64,000 nucleotides of DNA from Candidatus Poribacteria bacterium (GCA_022821495.1 JAJEDN010000016.1:1-64000), one strand, 5' to 3'; positions 1 through 9,504 are shown, numbered from the stretch's first letter. Notes: a model not told the origin generated them from the sequence alone. Program-made: numbers and translations.

Positions 1-318
1 CTCTGCAGAGAGTTTGATACGCTCATTTTTGAAACGCTGAACCTTGATGGCATGAAACGGCTTTGGGGTCGTAAAGTTTCTGACCATGCCTTCTACCAGT
101 TTCTTCAAATACTCGAACAAAAGTGTGTGAAGCACGGTAAAACCTTTGAAAAAATCGATCAATGGACAGCGACGACGAAACCTTGCAGTGATTGTGGCTA
201 CCATAACGAAGAACTCTCTCTTTCAGATAGACAGTGGACGTGTCCGGAATGTGGTTCGCACCATGATAGAGACGTCAACGCTGCTATAAATATCAAACGG
301 GCAGGCTTGGCTGCCTAA
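1..318 (+). CDS. tnpB: TnpB-like RNA-guided nuclease of an IS200/IS605-type element (3' part only)
   Basis: The frame is open from the first base of the window, so this is the C-terminal 105 residues of a longer protein. It carries the TnpB/OrfB zinc finger (CSDCGYH, then CPECGSHHDRD), which holds the last RuvC aspartate in the HDRDVNAA motif. TnpB is known as an omega-RNA-guided DNA nuclease of IS200/IS605 and IS607 elements, related to Cas12. The upstream part, including the first RuvC Asp and any TnpA, lies outside the window. Downstream sequence looks like the element's right end. The first ATG visible in the window (52) is internal. The family call is firm; whether the copy is intact cannot be judged. 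Confidence 0.9.
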   Translation, partial: LCREFDTLIFETLNLDGMKRLWGRKVSDHAFYQFLQILEQKCVKHGKTFEKIDQWTATTKPCSDCGYHNEELSLSDRQWTCPECGSHHDRDVNAAINIKRAGLAA

Positions 319-407
319 AGTAGAGTGACAGTAAGCCGGTGGACTCTCTGAGAAAACCGCAGTCGCGAGGAAGCACAAGCCCCTACCTTTAGGTTGTGGG
401 TACCTTG
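230..407 (+). ncRNA. Putative omega RNA / right end of the IS200/IS605-type element
   Basis: The end of tnpB plus about 90 bases of non-coding sequence lead to an imperfect hairpin, CCCCTACC-TTTA-GGTTGTGGG (about 380-400). This is typical of right ends in this family. Omega RNAs are known to overlap the 3' end of tnpB and extend past the right end into a guide. The exact end (about 405-408) is inferred from where the Yip1-like reading frame resumes. No transcript evidence is possible here. Confidence 0.45.
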
Positions 408-408
408 A

Positions 409-636
409 CGAATTATTCCCGGAATTCACATGTTGGTGCCGTTCATCGAAAATCTGCATCTTCTGATGTTTTTGAGTTTTATAGATCTCTTGGGTATATG
501 GAATATCTTTGTTTTAACTGTAGCAATTGCTACATTCGCGGAAATCAGTAAAATAAAAGCATGTCTGACGGCAATCATCATTTGGCTATTAAGAGTCAGC
601 ATTGATGTTATATTCCAAGTTTCATCTGCCTCTTAG
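409..636 (+). pseudogene. C-terminal remnant of a Yip1-like membrane protein
   Basis: The open frame starts right after the IS right end, with a stop at 406-408, and gives about 75 residues with two hydrophobic segments. The stretch FIDLLGIWNIFVLTVAIATF resembles the last helices of Yip1-domain proteins, where a Phe/Asp-Ile-Trp motif precedes the final helices. No upstream half or start with a ribosome site is visible. I read it as the 3' stub of a gene interrupted by the IS200/IS605-type element. The first ATG is at 430, so a short independent membrane protein is possible but less likely. Confidence 0.5.
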
Positions 637-699
637 GAACGCATAGGTCAAAAAGAGCGGGTAGAATCTTACGGATTATGGATAAGGTGGAGGAAGATA

Positions 700-3600
700 A
701 TGAATACAAGAGAAAATTACGCAGCGTTAGAAACAAAAATTTTAGATGCCAGACGCGTTTGGAGACGGAGTATCTTCTGGGCAGGATTCGCTATCGTCCT
801 GACCGGCATAATTGCTGTATTCGTGAGTGAGGCTATTGTTGATTGGCTAATGCCTCTGCCAAGTTTTGTGCGAATCGCTTTTCTAACAGTTGGTGTCGGT
901 GTGATAGGGTATCTCCTGTATAAGTATCTCATTCGCCCCCTCCGGGCAGCACTCACGCTCCGTGATATCGCACTCAACGTTGAACAAAACCACCCTGACC
1001 TTGAAGATAGATTGGTGAGTGCAATTGAATTCGGCAATCGCGAGTCAACAGACCCCATTGAAGCGCACATGCTCCAACGCCTGCTTGATGATACCACGCA
1101 GCGCGTAAAAAGTATTGATTTCAAAGCAACCGTCGATCATAGCCGGACCCGCAAGCATGTCGGCATTGCCGCTTTGGTTGTTGTCGGTTGTTGTGTACTC
1201 GCGCTCCTATTTCCGACAGAACTCCATACCAGCCTTCTGCGTGTATTGGTGCCTTGGGAAAAAACAGACCCTGTTTTAACGACGAAGTTAATCGTTGAAC
1301 CGGGAAATGCGCGGATTCTCCGCGGCAAAAGTCTACCGATTCACGTCACTGTTACCGGAAAATCTGCTGAAAAGGTTGTCTTAACCTATGAAAATCTACA
1401 ACAGCAGGAGACTGCTACCGCCGAAACCAAAGCATCCCAACAACAGATTAACATGTTACAAAATCCAGACGATAAACGTGGGTTTGCTTATGAAATTTTT
1501 AACATTGATGCCGATATTGAATACTATGTCGTAGCAAACGAAACGACTTCGGAACGCTACACTGTTGAAGTCTTTGAGATGCCGAAGGTAACCGAAATTT
1601 CCGTCGCTTACACGTATCCAGGCTATACAGGTCTCAAATCGGTCGTGCAAACCGGTACAGGTGATATTCAGGCTGTCGTCGGGACGCAGGCAGAAATCAG
1701 GCTCACGACGAATAAAGCCATCCAAACCGCAACATTCTCCCAAAGGGGTGATGTTAAACAGGGGAATCCAGAAGTCGTCTCAACCCCAATGGTTATTTCT
1801 AATGGAAGCACACTGACGACGACTATAGATGTGGTTGAAGATGGGACGTATACCGTTGAACTCCTGTGTATTGACGGTTTCAACAACGAAATACCGATTG
1901 AATACACCATAAAAGCGATGCCAGATGCTGTGCCGGAGGTTGTGATTAAAGAACCCGGTCGCGATATCAAAACAACGAAATTAGGTGAGGTGGAAATCAT
2001 TGCTGAAGCGACAGACGATTACGGTATCGCAGAATTGAAACTCATGTATCGCGTCGGGTCTAACGCGTTGCAGGAACTGGTGATGGAATCTTCCGATCCT
2101 GTCGTGGATACCGGAACTGATGGTCCGATCCAACGCCGCGTTGCAGCAGGACATTATACGTTCTACCTTGAGGAATTTGATGTTGAACCGGGGGATATTA
2201 TTTCCTACTACGCACGCGCCGTTGATAATAACACGCGCACCGGTCCGGGTGAAGCCAGTAGCGACATCTATTTCATCGAAATCCGGCCCTTTAATGAAAA
2301 TTTCCAAGAAGCAGAGGGAGAACCGGCACAACCGATGCCGAATCCGCTTTTAAAGATAATCGGCTCTCAGAAGCAGATTATTCGGGAAACATCGAATCAT
2401 ATTAACGCGAAACCCTTATCAGTTACAGATGAATATCGAAGTACTGTTAAGAAAACCGCGGACAAACAGACCGACTTGACGGATGAAACGCAGAAACTTG
2501 CCGATGAGTTTAGCATGGCGATGCAGGGAGAAACCGCGGTCACGCCCGAAATTTTGATGAACTTGGAAGACGCAATAGCCGAGATGCGTGAGGCAGCCGA
2601 TAGCCTAAACGCTGTCCAACCTGCCGAAGCCATGCCTTCAGAACAAGAGGCACTTGAACTGCTCATAAAAGTTAGCCTTGAGCTGCCCCAAGTACTGATG
2701 CAGATGCGAGATAGTAATCCGCAACTTGCTGAGAATCTTGAACTTGAAATGGAGGCGCTCGAAAACGAACTTGAGAATCAGCAGAACGAACTTGATGCGG
2801 AGATGCAAGAACAGACGCAGGAGATGTTAGATCAAGCACGTCAAATGTTGTCGGAACAGCAGCAGCTGAACCAACAGAGCCAGGAACTCGGACGTGAAAG
2901 TGAACCCTCTCCAAGCGAAATGCAGCAAAACAGTCAGCAACAAGGTCAATTGTCGCAACAGGCGCAGCAGATGGCACAGCAACTCGGGAACATGCAACAA
3001 AATGCACAGGGGACCCAAGGACAACGTCTGGACCAAGCCGGTCAAGCAATGCAACAGGCGGGTGAACAGATGCAGCAAGCCTCAGAAGGTATGCAGCAGC
3101 AGGAACCTCAAATGAGTGCTGCCAAAGGTCAGAAAGCTGAGGAGCGGCTCGAGGAAGCCGTTGAACAACTCGAAAAGGTTGCATCGGAATTCACGGATGC
3201 TGCGCTTGAAAGAGCTGCACAGCAGGCAGGGCAGTTGATAGAAGCACAATCTGATGTCCAACAGGAGACGCAGGAACTCAAGAACCGCTCTCAGCAGTCA
3301 GAAATGCGTCCCGAAGATTTCCGAAAGGCATCTGAGCTTGCCAACGAACAACGGGAACTTCAGCGCGATCTGCAATCCCTTGAAAGGACACTGGAAAACC
3401 TCCCGGAACAACTCAGTGAGGAGAATCCAGAAGCAGCCCGAAATGTGACGGATGCTATGAGACGACTCACTGAAGAACAGACTGCTGGCGATATGTCTAC
3501 CGCACAACGCGCTTTACAATGGCGCAGTTTCCGCGCCGCTGACCAAAATCAACAAGACGTAATAGAGACGCTAAGGCAGGTACAGGGTGATCTGCAACAA

Positions 3601-4167
3601 GCGCAAGCCAATATGGCAAATACCGAAGAGGAGCAGCTCGAAGCCGCTCTCCAACAACTTCAACAGGCGCGGGAACAGATGGAAGATATCCAACGTGAAC
3701 TTGAAGCGATGGAAGGGCAAGAGCAGACCGAAGAACAACAACAGCGTCAGCAGCAGCTCGCTGAACAGCAACAGCAGATTCAGGAACGGATGCAACAGGC
3801 GCAGCAAGCCATGCAAAACCAACAGGAAGGACAAGGACAACAACCCGGACAAGAAGGGCAACAGCCCGGGCAGCAAGGTGAAGGTGAAAATCAAGAGGCA
3901 CGCGCTGGCGGTCAGGAATCCGGACGCGAGATTGAAGAACTCTGGCTCGGTCTGCTGGATACCATGGATTATCGTCCACCGAATCGCTCAAACCCGTTTC
4001 CGAACTATGAATTTGTTGTTCGTGACTTGGCGAAATTGGAAGCCGCACTTGAAGAGCGGCTCAACACGCTTCAGGAGAAAAAACAGCTCACTCAGGTTGC
4101 TAAAGAGGATGTACCACCTGAATATAGACAACTCGTTGATGACTACTATGAGTCCTTATCGCAATAA
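700..4167 (+). CDS. DUF4175-like membrane protein with long Gln-rich coiled coil
   Basis: This 1155-residue protein starts at ATG 700 with GGAGG eight bases upstream. Two hydrophobic segments lie near residues 25-75, with a short cytoplasmic stretch after them (RDIALNVEQNHPDLEDRLVS) typical of DUF4175 proteins, and a third segment lies near 150-170. The next part, about 190-530, looks like repeated beta-sandwich domains outside the membrane. From about 570 to 1080 the sequence is Gln/Glu-rich coiled coil with long QQ runs (for example EEQQQRQQQLAEQQQQIQER). The C-terminus (LDYR-type segment near 1085-1155) is ordered again. Proteins of this kind often lie next to MoxR/VWA gene clusters, but none is in the window. 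Function is unknown; an envelope scaffold is inference. Confidence 0.75.
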   Translation: MNTRENYAALETKILDARRVWRRSIFWAGFAIVLTGIIAVFVSEAIVDWLMPLPSFVRIAFLTVGVGVIGYLLYKYLIRPLRAALTLRDIALNVEQNHPDLEDRLVSAIEFGNRESTDPIEAHMLQRLLDDTTQRVKSIDFKATVDHSRTRKHVGIAALVVVGCCVLALLFPTELHTSLLRVLVPWEKTDPVLTTKLIVEPGNARILRGKSLPIHVTVTGKSAEKVVLTYENLQQQETATAETKASQQQINMLQNPDDKRGFAYEIFNIDADIEYYVVANETTSERYTVEVFEMPKVTEISVAYTYPGYTGLKSVVQTGTGDIQAVVGTQAEIRLTTNKAIQTATFSQRGDVKQGNPEVVSTPMVISNGSTLTTTIDVVEDGTYTVELLCIDGFNNEIPIEYTIKAMPDAVPEVVIKEPGRDIKTTKLGEVEIIAEATDDYGIAELKLMYRVGSNALQELVMESSDPVVDTGTDGPIQRRVAAGHYTFYLEEFDVEPGDIISYYARAVDNNTRTGPGEASSDIYFIEIRPFNENFQEAEGEPAQPMPNPLLKIIGSQKQIIRETSNHINAKPLSVTDEYRSTVKKTADKQTDLTDETQKLADEFSMAMQGETAVTPEILMNLEDAIAEMREAADSLNAVQPAEAMPSEQEALELLIKVSLELPQVLMQMRDSNPQLAENLELEMEALENELENQQNELDAEMQEQTQEMLDQARQMLSEQQQLNQQSQELGRESEPSPSEMQQNSQQQGQLSQQAQQMAQQLGNMQQNAQGTQGQRLDQAGQAMQQAGEQMQQASEGMQQQEPQMSAAKGQKAEERLEEAVEQLEKVASEFTDAALERAAQQAGQLIEAQSDVQQETQELKNRSQQSEMRPEDFRKASELANEQRELQRDLQSLERTLENLPEQLSEENPEAARNVTDAMRRLTEEQTAGDMSTAQRALQWRSFRAADQNQQDVIETLRQVQGDLQQAQANMANTEEEQLEAALQQLQQAREQMEDIQRELEAMEGQEQTEEQQQRQQQLAEQQQQIQERMQQAQQAMQNQQEGQGQQPGQEGQQPGQQGEGENQEARAGGQESGREIEELWLGLLDTMDYRPPNRSNPFPNYEFVVRDLAKLEAALEERLNTLQEKKQLTQVAKEDVPPEYRQLVDDYYESLSQ

Positions 4168-4272
4168 TTGGCTGTCAGCAGTCTGCAAGGTTCTTGTGAG
4201 GGTGATGGCTATTCATGACTGAAACGCAAGCAAATCGCCGTGAAACGGTGCCGAGATTTAATAGTTAAAAAA

Positions 4273-5085
4273 ATGGAACTTAATCCTAAAAATATCGTCA
4301 AGCCGGGGGACCTTATCAGCTTGAACGATTATCCTCCCGAATATACGGGAGTTTACGAAAAGAAAGGTCAAACAAAAAAACGCCTCAAGGAACTACATAA
4401 GCAGCTGCGGGAACTTCAGAGACTGCTTTACGCTGAGAGTAAACACGCACTTCTCATCATCCTGCAAGGTATGGATACGTGTGGCAAGGATGGTACTATC
4501 CGGGATGTGTTAAAAGGGGTCAACGTCCAAGGCTGCGATGTTGTCAGCTTCAAAGTTCCGACCGCGGATGAGCTCTCTCGCGATTTCTTATGGCGCGCGC
4601 ACAAAGCCGTTCCAGCGAAAGGACAGATTGGCATCTTTAACCGTTCGCATTATGGAGATGTCCTCGTCGTTCGGGTACATAATCTGGTGCCGGAACAGGT
4701 CTGGTCGCAGCGTTATCAGCAAATCAACGATTTTGAAAGGATGCTCGTTGGAAATGGAACGGTCGTCCTGAAGTTTTACCTTCACATCTCGAAAGATGAA
4801 CAGAAGGAACGCTTAGAATCTCGCATTAGCGATCCTACGAAGCATTGGAAAGTTCAAGCCTCCGATATTCGGGAACGCGCCTATTGGGATGATTATATGC
4901 AAGCGTATGAAGTGATGCTCCAAAAGTGCAGCACCGAATGGGCACCCTGGCATATAATTCCCGCGAATAAGAAGTGGTATCGCAATCTCGTTATCGCAGA
5001 GTGTATCGTGGAACGGCTCAAAAAACTGGACATGAAGTATCCCGAACCTTCTATCGACGTTACCCAACTCACGATTGAAGATTGA
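4273..5085 (+). CDS. ppk2: Polyphosphate kinase 2 family protein (PPK2)
   Basis: This 270-residue cytoplasmic protein has the PPK2 P-loop GMDTCGKDG (about residues 71-79), the FNRSHYGDVLVVRVH segment and a C-terminal WHIIPANKKWYRN motif. PPK2 enzymes use polyphosphate to phosphorylate nucleoside mono- or diphosphates. The length and the single domain fit class I or III, but which nucleotide it uses cannot be told from sequence. I chose ATG 4273 because homologous proteins begin with a similar short arm. An in-frame GTG at 4240 would add 11 residues, and neither start has a clear Shine-Dalgarno sequence. Confidence 0.9.
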   Translation: MELNPKNIVKPGDLISLNDYPPEYTGVYEKKGQTKKRLKELHKQLRELQRLLYAESKHALLIILQGMDTCGKDGTIRDVLKGVNVQGCDVVSFKVPTADELSRDFLWRAHKAVPAKGQIGIFNRSHYGDVLVVRVHNLVPEQVWSQRYQQINDFERMLVGNGTVVLKFYLHISKDEQKERLESRISDPTKHWKVQASDIRERAYWDDYMQAYEVMLQKCSTEWAPWHIIPANKKWYRNLVIAECIVERLKKLDMKYPEPSIDVTQLTIED

Positions 5086-5128
5086 GCATGTTGACACTGT
5101 TGGAAGAAGTACCGGTCCACCCTTACTT

Positions 5129-5248
5129 ATTATAGTGAAGCCCAAAAATACGTGAACACTTTAGCAAACACACAACTCTCTCCTCGCTGGCGGGGTTTGT
5201 AACCTCGCCAATCTTAGATGTATAATGAATTGTGGGCTTACTGTAATG
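5129..5248 (+). repeat. MITE-like repeat, family A copy 1
   Basis: About 118 bp bounded by imperfect inverted ends (TATAGTGAAGCCCA and TGTGGGCTTACTGTAAT). An internal hairpin, GGCGGGGTTTGTAACCTCGCC, lies at 5189-5209. It is homologous along its length to the copies near 36301 and 42527. Confidence 0.75.
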
Positions 5249-5337
5249 ACTGCCTATAAGTAAGATATGCACAAAATTAATCGAAAACCGATTTTGGACA
5301 ACGGACAAAATCGAGCGAAAACCTAATAGATAAGAAT

Positions 5338-6117
5338 ATGCTTTCAAAGCAACAATTAGCACAATTTGAAGAAAAGGGTTATTTACTCCTTCCCAGTTTG
5401 ATTCCGCAAGAGATTGTCACAAAGGCAGAAGAAGCGATGTGGCAAATGATGGGCATGGATGCAGATGATCCCAATTCATGGGGACATTTCAAACGCCAAC
5501 CGCTCGCCGGTTTTTACATGGAGCCGCTGTCGAACGGGAACCGTATTGAACTTTTCGGCGTTACCCATCTGGATGTTTTGGCGTGCTGTACCCCTGATTA
5601 CCTTACTGTCCTCAACCAACTCACATCTCGATACCCGGAAATTCCGCACTGTAAAGATCACCGTCCTGATGGGGTCTGGGCACTCAACCAATTCCCCGTT
5701 TCAGCAGAATGGAAGCAGCCATCGCCGCATTTAGATGGCGACTTCCGAGATTTTCGGTTAGACCCTGGCACATTTCGAGCAACCAGTTTGACCTACCTCA
5801 CCGATGCCAATTCGCACGGCGGAACCACAGTAATATGGCCCGAAGGTCCACGACGGATTCGTAAATTCCGAAAAAAGAATCCCGAATTTTCCAACCATGT
5901 CCGCGATGTCCGCGCCCTATTTCCAAAGATGGATTTAGGTGAACCTATGGAAGTCGTTGCTAAACAGGGAGATGTCCTATTTTTTCATCACCTTTTACCA
6001 CATTCTGGGACAATGAATGTCAGTCCTTCACCACGTTTCGCGATTCGGTATATGTGTTTATGCTGTGCCTGTCGCAAGTGGGAGAAAAAAGGGGAGTGGA
6101 ATATCTGGATGCCGTAA
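5338..6117 (+). CDS. Phytanoyl-CoA dioxygenase (PhyH) family protein
   Basis: This 259-residue protein is a predicted Fe(II)/2-oxoglutarate-dependent oxygenase. The facial triad is visible as HLD within PSPHLDGDFRDF and a distal His in LLPHSGTMN. An Arg about ten residues on (RFAIRYM) would bind 2-oxoglutarate. The segment MGMDADDPNSW near residues 38-48 closely matches the PhyH protein at 32619-33443 (MDGDDPDSW), so the two belong to one subfamily. The gene lies ten bases upstream of the secreted protein at 6128, so the two may be co-transcribed. The substrate is unknown; members act on acyl-CoAs and diverse small molecules. Confidence 0.88.
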   Translation: MLSKQQLAQFEEKGYLLLPSLIPQEIVTKAEEAMWQMMGMDADDPNSWGHFKRQPLAGFYMEPLSNGNRIELFGVTHLDVLACCTPDYLTVLNQLTSRYPEIPHCKDHRPDGVWALNQFPVSAEWKQPSPHLDGDFRDFRLDPGTFRATSLTYLTDANSHGGTTVIWPEGPRRIRKFRKKNPEFSNHVRDVRALFPKMDLGEPMEVVAKQGDVLFFHHLLPHSGTMNVSPSPRFAIRYMCLCCACRKWEKKGEWNIWMP

Positions 6118-6127
6118 AGGAGAAAAA

Positions 6128-6880
6128 ATGATAAATCAAAATAAGTATGTTGGCTTCAGCCAATATTTTCTATTGGCTGTTATTGTCCTTTTGAACTTTG
6201 TTGTCGTAAAGACCGCAATTTCTCAAAAGGTTTTCGCACGGACCGGGTTTGAGGAATTCGCTGTTGGTAACCCACCCAAAGATTGGGAGGTCATTGGCGG
6301 CGACTTTGAAGTTTCTGGCGACACCGTCAAAACCGACAAAAAAGCACTCGCTATCTTGGGCGGTGGCGATGGAGATGGACTTGGTATTCCCATAGAAACC
6401 GAAAATCCTATTATTTCGGTCGAATTCTGGGCTTATATTGTAGGCGGCGGTAGGTCTTTTAACCTCAAAGTCGCTTCTGCAGACAATATTGGCGAAAATA
6501 ACGGCTGCACCTATATTAATTGGGACGCTGGGATTGTCCGACTTTACGACGGTGGCGCATGGCAACTCATTGGCGATTTTGAAACCGATACATGGAAATA
6601 CGTCTACATTGTCGCAGACGTCGGCAAAAGCGAATTTGATTTTTCCGTAGGTGATAATAGGGACGATGCCTTGGGTGCCAAGCCTGAAAAAGGGCTCCCC
6701 TTTCGGAACGCTGCGCTCGGTCCCGTTGCCAAATGGGTCGCTTTCTATACTTGGGGCATAACTGCCCCCGGCTATGTAGATGATTTATTGGTCTATGAAG
6801 GCGATGATGTGCTTAATCTTGCTGTCGATCCAACCGAAAAACTCGCTACCTTCTGGGGACAGGTTAAACATGGACTGTAA
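6128..6880 (+). CDS. Secreted beta-rich protein with a conserved WG tail
   Basis: This 250-residue protein starts at ATG 6128, with AAAGGAG directly upstream. It has an N-terminal hydrophobic segment (about residues 12-30) that looks like a signal peptide or anchor. The rest is Gly/Asp-rich and predicted beta-stranded, like a concanavalin-type or carbohydrate-binding jelly roll. The last 20 residues (VDPTEKLATFWGQVKHGL) match the tail of the LamG protein encoded at 54613-55401. I do not recognise a catalytic motif. It follows a PhyH gene by ten bases. An earlier in-frame ATG at 6017 lies inside the PhyH gene and is rejected. Confidence 0.7.
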   Translation: MINQNKYVGFSQYFLLAVIVLLNFVVVKTAISQKVFARTGFEEFAVGNPPKDWEVIGGDFEVSGDTVKTDKKALAILGGGDGDGLGIPIETENPIISVEFWAYIVGGGRSFNLKVASADNIGENNGCTYINWDAGIVRLYDGGAWQLIGDFETDTWKYVYIVADVGKSEFDFSVGDNRDDALGAKPEKGLPFRNAALGPVAKWVAFYTWGITAPGYVDDLLVYEGDDVLNLAVDPTEKLATFWGQVKHGL

Positions 6881-7078
6881 GAGCGGTATTGAAACACGAA
6901 TTCTCAAGTCTATAGGCAAATTAAGTTTAGAAGTTTGGTAATTCTTTTGTCACTAATATTCTGGCCTTAAGAGGTATTTGATTATGGGGTGGATATGGGA
7001 GTTAATCATTCTGCAATTGATCGGCGAATTGATGCGGAAATTAAAAAACTTCATTCAGAAGCTGCTAAGGAGAAAATC

Positions 7079-7894
7079 ATGAGCGGTGAAAAAGTTTGCC
7101 TAACGCCAGCACAACGACTCCATTTCGACATCTACGGTTATGTATTATTAGAGAACGTCTTAAACAGCGGTGAGATTGAGCGTATGAAAGACGCACTCTA
7201 TAAAATAAAAGCCGACGAAGGTCGGGATGCCAAGCGCGTCTATGCCCGTCCCGGTGGAGAACACCACGTACTTTTCGGAAACCTTGTTGAATATGATCCT
7301 GCACTGTTGGAATACGCCGCGCATCCACAACTCGTACCCCTCGTTGAAGAGGTAGTGGGCGGTGCAGTACGCCTTGAGGAAACCGAAGCGATCATTAATA
7401 GCCGTAATCCAGAGACAGAATTAGACGAACTCCATAAACGCCGTTATAACCCAACAGGGTTTCATCGAGGGACGCAACACGGGTGGGGCACCTATATCGA
7501 ACAGAACAAGTACCACTGCATCTTTGTAAAAACGCTCGCTTACCTCACCGATGTCGGTCCCGACGATGGCGGAACGTGCGTTATACCCGGAAGCCACCGC
7601 TTAACGTGGAACCAAAGCGAAATGATTGAAGCTGCGCTTTCTGATGATAAACTCATTTACCAAGTCGAAGCGTCGGCGGGTTCCGTGCTGCTTTTTGCCG
7701 AAGCGTTGATTCACAGCACCACTGCCATCCGTAGCGACAAAGAGCGTGTCATCCTCATCTCCGGTTATACACCCCCGATGGTGCGCGAATGGCCCGGGAA
7801 CGAAGTCAGCCCCGAATTTATTGAGACACTGCCAGAGGACATCCGTCCCCTCATTTCAGGGAGCGACAGTTGGCACTGGAAACGTCGGTATTAA
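7079..7894 (+). CDS. PhyH family protein with H-R-G in place of the usual HxD
   Basis: This 271-residue protein is recognisable as a PhyH-fold enzyme from the LAYLTDVGPDDGGTCVIPGS segment and the distal His/Arg region (LIHSTTAIRSDKERVIL). At the expected HxD site the sequence is FHRGTQHGWG (His129-Arg-Gly), with no Asp two residues after the His. The other three PhyH proteins here keep HxD. I chose ATG 7079 because AAGGAG sits six bases upstream. In-frame starts at 6989 (GTG) and 6995 (ATG) would add about 30 helical residues and remain possible. The missing Asp could mean an altered metal site, as in Fe/2OG halogenases, or a subfamily with different ligands. Confidence 0.8.
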   Translation: MSGEKVCLTPAQRLHFDIYGYVLLENVLNSGEIERMKDALYKIKADEGRDAKRVYARPGGEHHVLFGNLVEYDPALLEYAAHPQLVPLVEEVVGGAVRLEETEAIINSRNPETELDELHKRRYNPTGFHRGTQHGWGTYIEQNKYHCIFVKTLAYLTDVGPDDGGTCVIPGSHRLTWNQSEMIEAALSDDKLIYQVEASAGSVLLFAEALIHSTTAIRSDKERVILISGYTPPMVREWPGNEVSPEFIETLPEDIRPLISGSDSWHWKRRY

Positions 7895-7992
7895 GTCTCA
7901 AACCCTGTTAAATCTCAAACGCGGTAGGTGCGGTTTCCTAACCGCACCGCGCATCCGTACATAATTACCGATAATCGTCCCTTGTCGCCAAT

Positions 7993-9504
7993 TTAGGCAC
8001 CCGAAGTCCGCGGCATCCACAGTGGCTCTTTCCCCATCTCCGCGAACAATAACTTCATAACCAAATCTGCCTTCAACGCCGCATGCTCAGCGGAATTCCA
8101 CAGGTTCTTGACCTCTCCAGGATCCTCTTGTAAATCAAACAGCTCACCGTATTCTTGATTGTAATAGACGGTCAGTTTATAACGATCATCAACGTAGGTT
8201 TTGACGTGTACTGTTGTCGGTTCATGGCGATTTTCAACGATGATATGATCGCGTGCCTGTTCCGCTTGCCCCGCCCAGACGGGCATCTGATCTACACCTG
8301 TCATCGAACGTGGAATATCATTACCGGTGGCACTCAAGAATGTGGGTGCTAAATCTACCAGCGTCTGCAACGCTTCCGACTGTTTCCCCGCAGGCACAAC
8401 ACCCGGATACCGCGCGATGAACGGCACTCGGATGACATCCTCGTAATGGAACGCACCTTTTGCGATGAGACCGTGCTGTCCGTAAAAGTGTCCGTGATCG
8501 GACGTGAACACAACCAGTGTGTTGTCTGCGAGTCCGAGTTCGTCGAGTTTCGCCAAGATTTTCCCGATGTACTTATCCATCAGCGTCACCATACCGTAAT
8601 AGACGGCGATGTCTTTGGCGAGTTCATCCCGATCCCGTAAATGTGAGTTGAAACCGTGTACACCTTTCCCGCTTTCGCGCCAAGCCGAGAAATCGGGTTT
8701 TTGTTGTTGTGTTAATTGGAAGTGCAGCGGGTTGTTGTCGTGTTCCCCTTCTGTTACAGAAGGCACCGTCAATTCTGCCGGGTCATACATCGTATCCCAC
8801 GGTTCTGGCACAAGATATTTCGGGTGCGGATCGAAGAAACTTGCCCAGAGGAAGAAGTTCTCACCGTTCTGCTGATACGTTTCCATGAGTGCGTTCGTAC
8901 GTTCCGCAATCCATGTATCGTAATGGTACTCTTCCGGAATAGGCCACTTTCGGTATTGCCCACGGGCATTCCCTGTCGGTGGTGCAAAGTAATCCCGCCA
9001 GTTGGTGCAACCGTTCTCTTCCATCCAGATGGCATAATGCTGTCCGACGTGTGCTTCATCAGCGTGATTGCGTGCGAGTTCGACGTGTTCAAACCCATAA
9101 AACGGTTCATTGAAACTCCGCCAGAAATCCAAATCTTGAAGAATCGGATAGGATTCGAGAGACGGGAATTCCTCAGTCCCGTGGAGCGGTTGAAAGTGTG
9201 CTTTTCCTACAAGCGCAGTCCGATAGCCTGCATCCGTGAAATCTTCACCAACAGTGTGTTCATCTTCAGAGAGTTTTGTGCCGAGGGACCAAGCACCGTG
9301 CTGACTCGGATACTTCCCTGTGATAATAGAAGCCCGCGTCGGTGTGCAGGTAGGATTCGGGCAGTATGCCCTATTGAAGAGGGTGCCTTGTTGTGCCAAG
9401 GTATCTAAGTGCGGTGTCTGAATTTCTGGGTTAAGGCAACCCAAAGTGTTCCAATGCTGTTGGTCGCTGGTAATAAGTAGGATATTAGGTCTGGTTTCAG
9501 GCAT
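7993..9504 (-). CDS. Sulfatase, Cys-type
   Basis: This 503-residue protein belongs to the alkaline-phosphatase superfamily, sulfatase group. The N-terminus has the metal-site segment NILLITSDQQ. The formylglycine motif CTPTRASIITGK follows near residues 53-64, and further metal ligands lie in FTSDHGHFYGQHG (about 330-345). The Cys must be converted to formylglycine by a maturase that is not in this window. No signal peptide is visible, so it is probably cytoplasmic. The ATG at 9504 has an AAAGGAAAA site upstream. The substrate (sulfated sugar or choline-type ester) is unknown. It is convergent with the PhyH gene at 7079. Confidence 0.9.
   Translation of the reverse strand: MPETRPNILLITSDQQHWNTLGCLNPEIQTPHLDTLAQQGTLFNRAYCPNPTCTPTRASIITGKYPSQHGAWSLGTKLSEDEHTVGEDFTDAGYRTALVGKAHFQPLHGTEEFPSLESYPILQDLDFWRSFNEPFYGFEHVELARNHADEAHVGQHYAIWMEENGCTNWRDYFAPPTGNARGQYRKWPIPEEYHYDTWIAERTNALMETYQQNGENFFLWASFFDPHPKYLVPEPWDTMYDPAELTVPSVTEGEHDNNPLHFQLTQQQKPDFSAWRESGKGVHGFNSHLRDRDELAKDIAVYYGMVTLMDKYIGKILAKLDELGLADNTLVVFTSDHGHFYGQHGLIAKGAFHYEDVIRVPFIARYPGVVPAGKQSEALQTLVDLAPTFLSATGNDIPRSMTGVDQMPVWAGQAEQARDHIIVENRHEPTTVHVKTYVDDRYKLTVYYNQEYGELFDLQEDPGEVKNLWNSAEHAALKADLVMKLLFAEMGKEPLWMPRTSGA

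Noticed and set aside
2672-3184. Minus-strand open frames inside the Gln-rich protein gene (also 3497-4048)
   Set aside because: These are shadows of the CAG/CAA-rich plus-strand gene; no ribosome site and low-complexity Leu/Ala products.
8716-9408. 230-residue plus-strand frame opposite the first sulfatase
   Set aside because: It lies wholly within the sulfatase gene, which has strong motif support.
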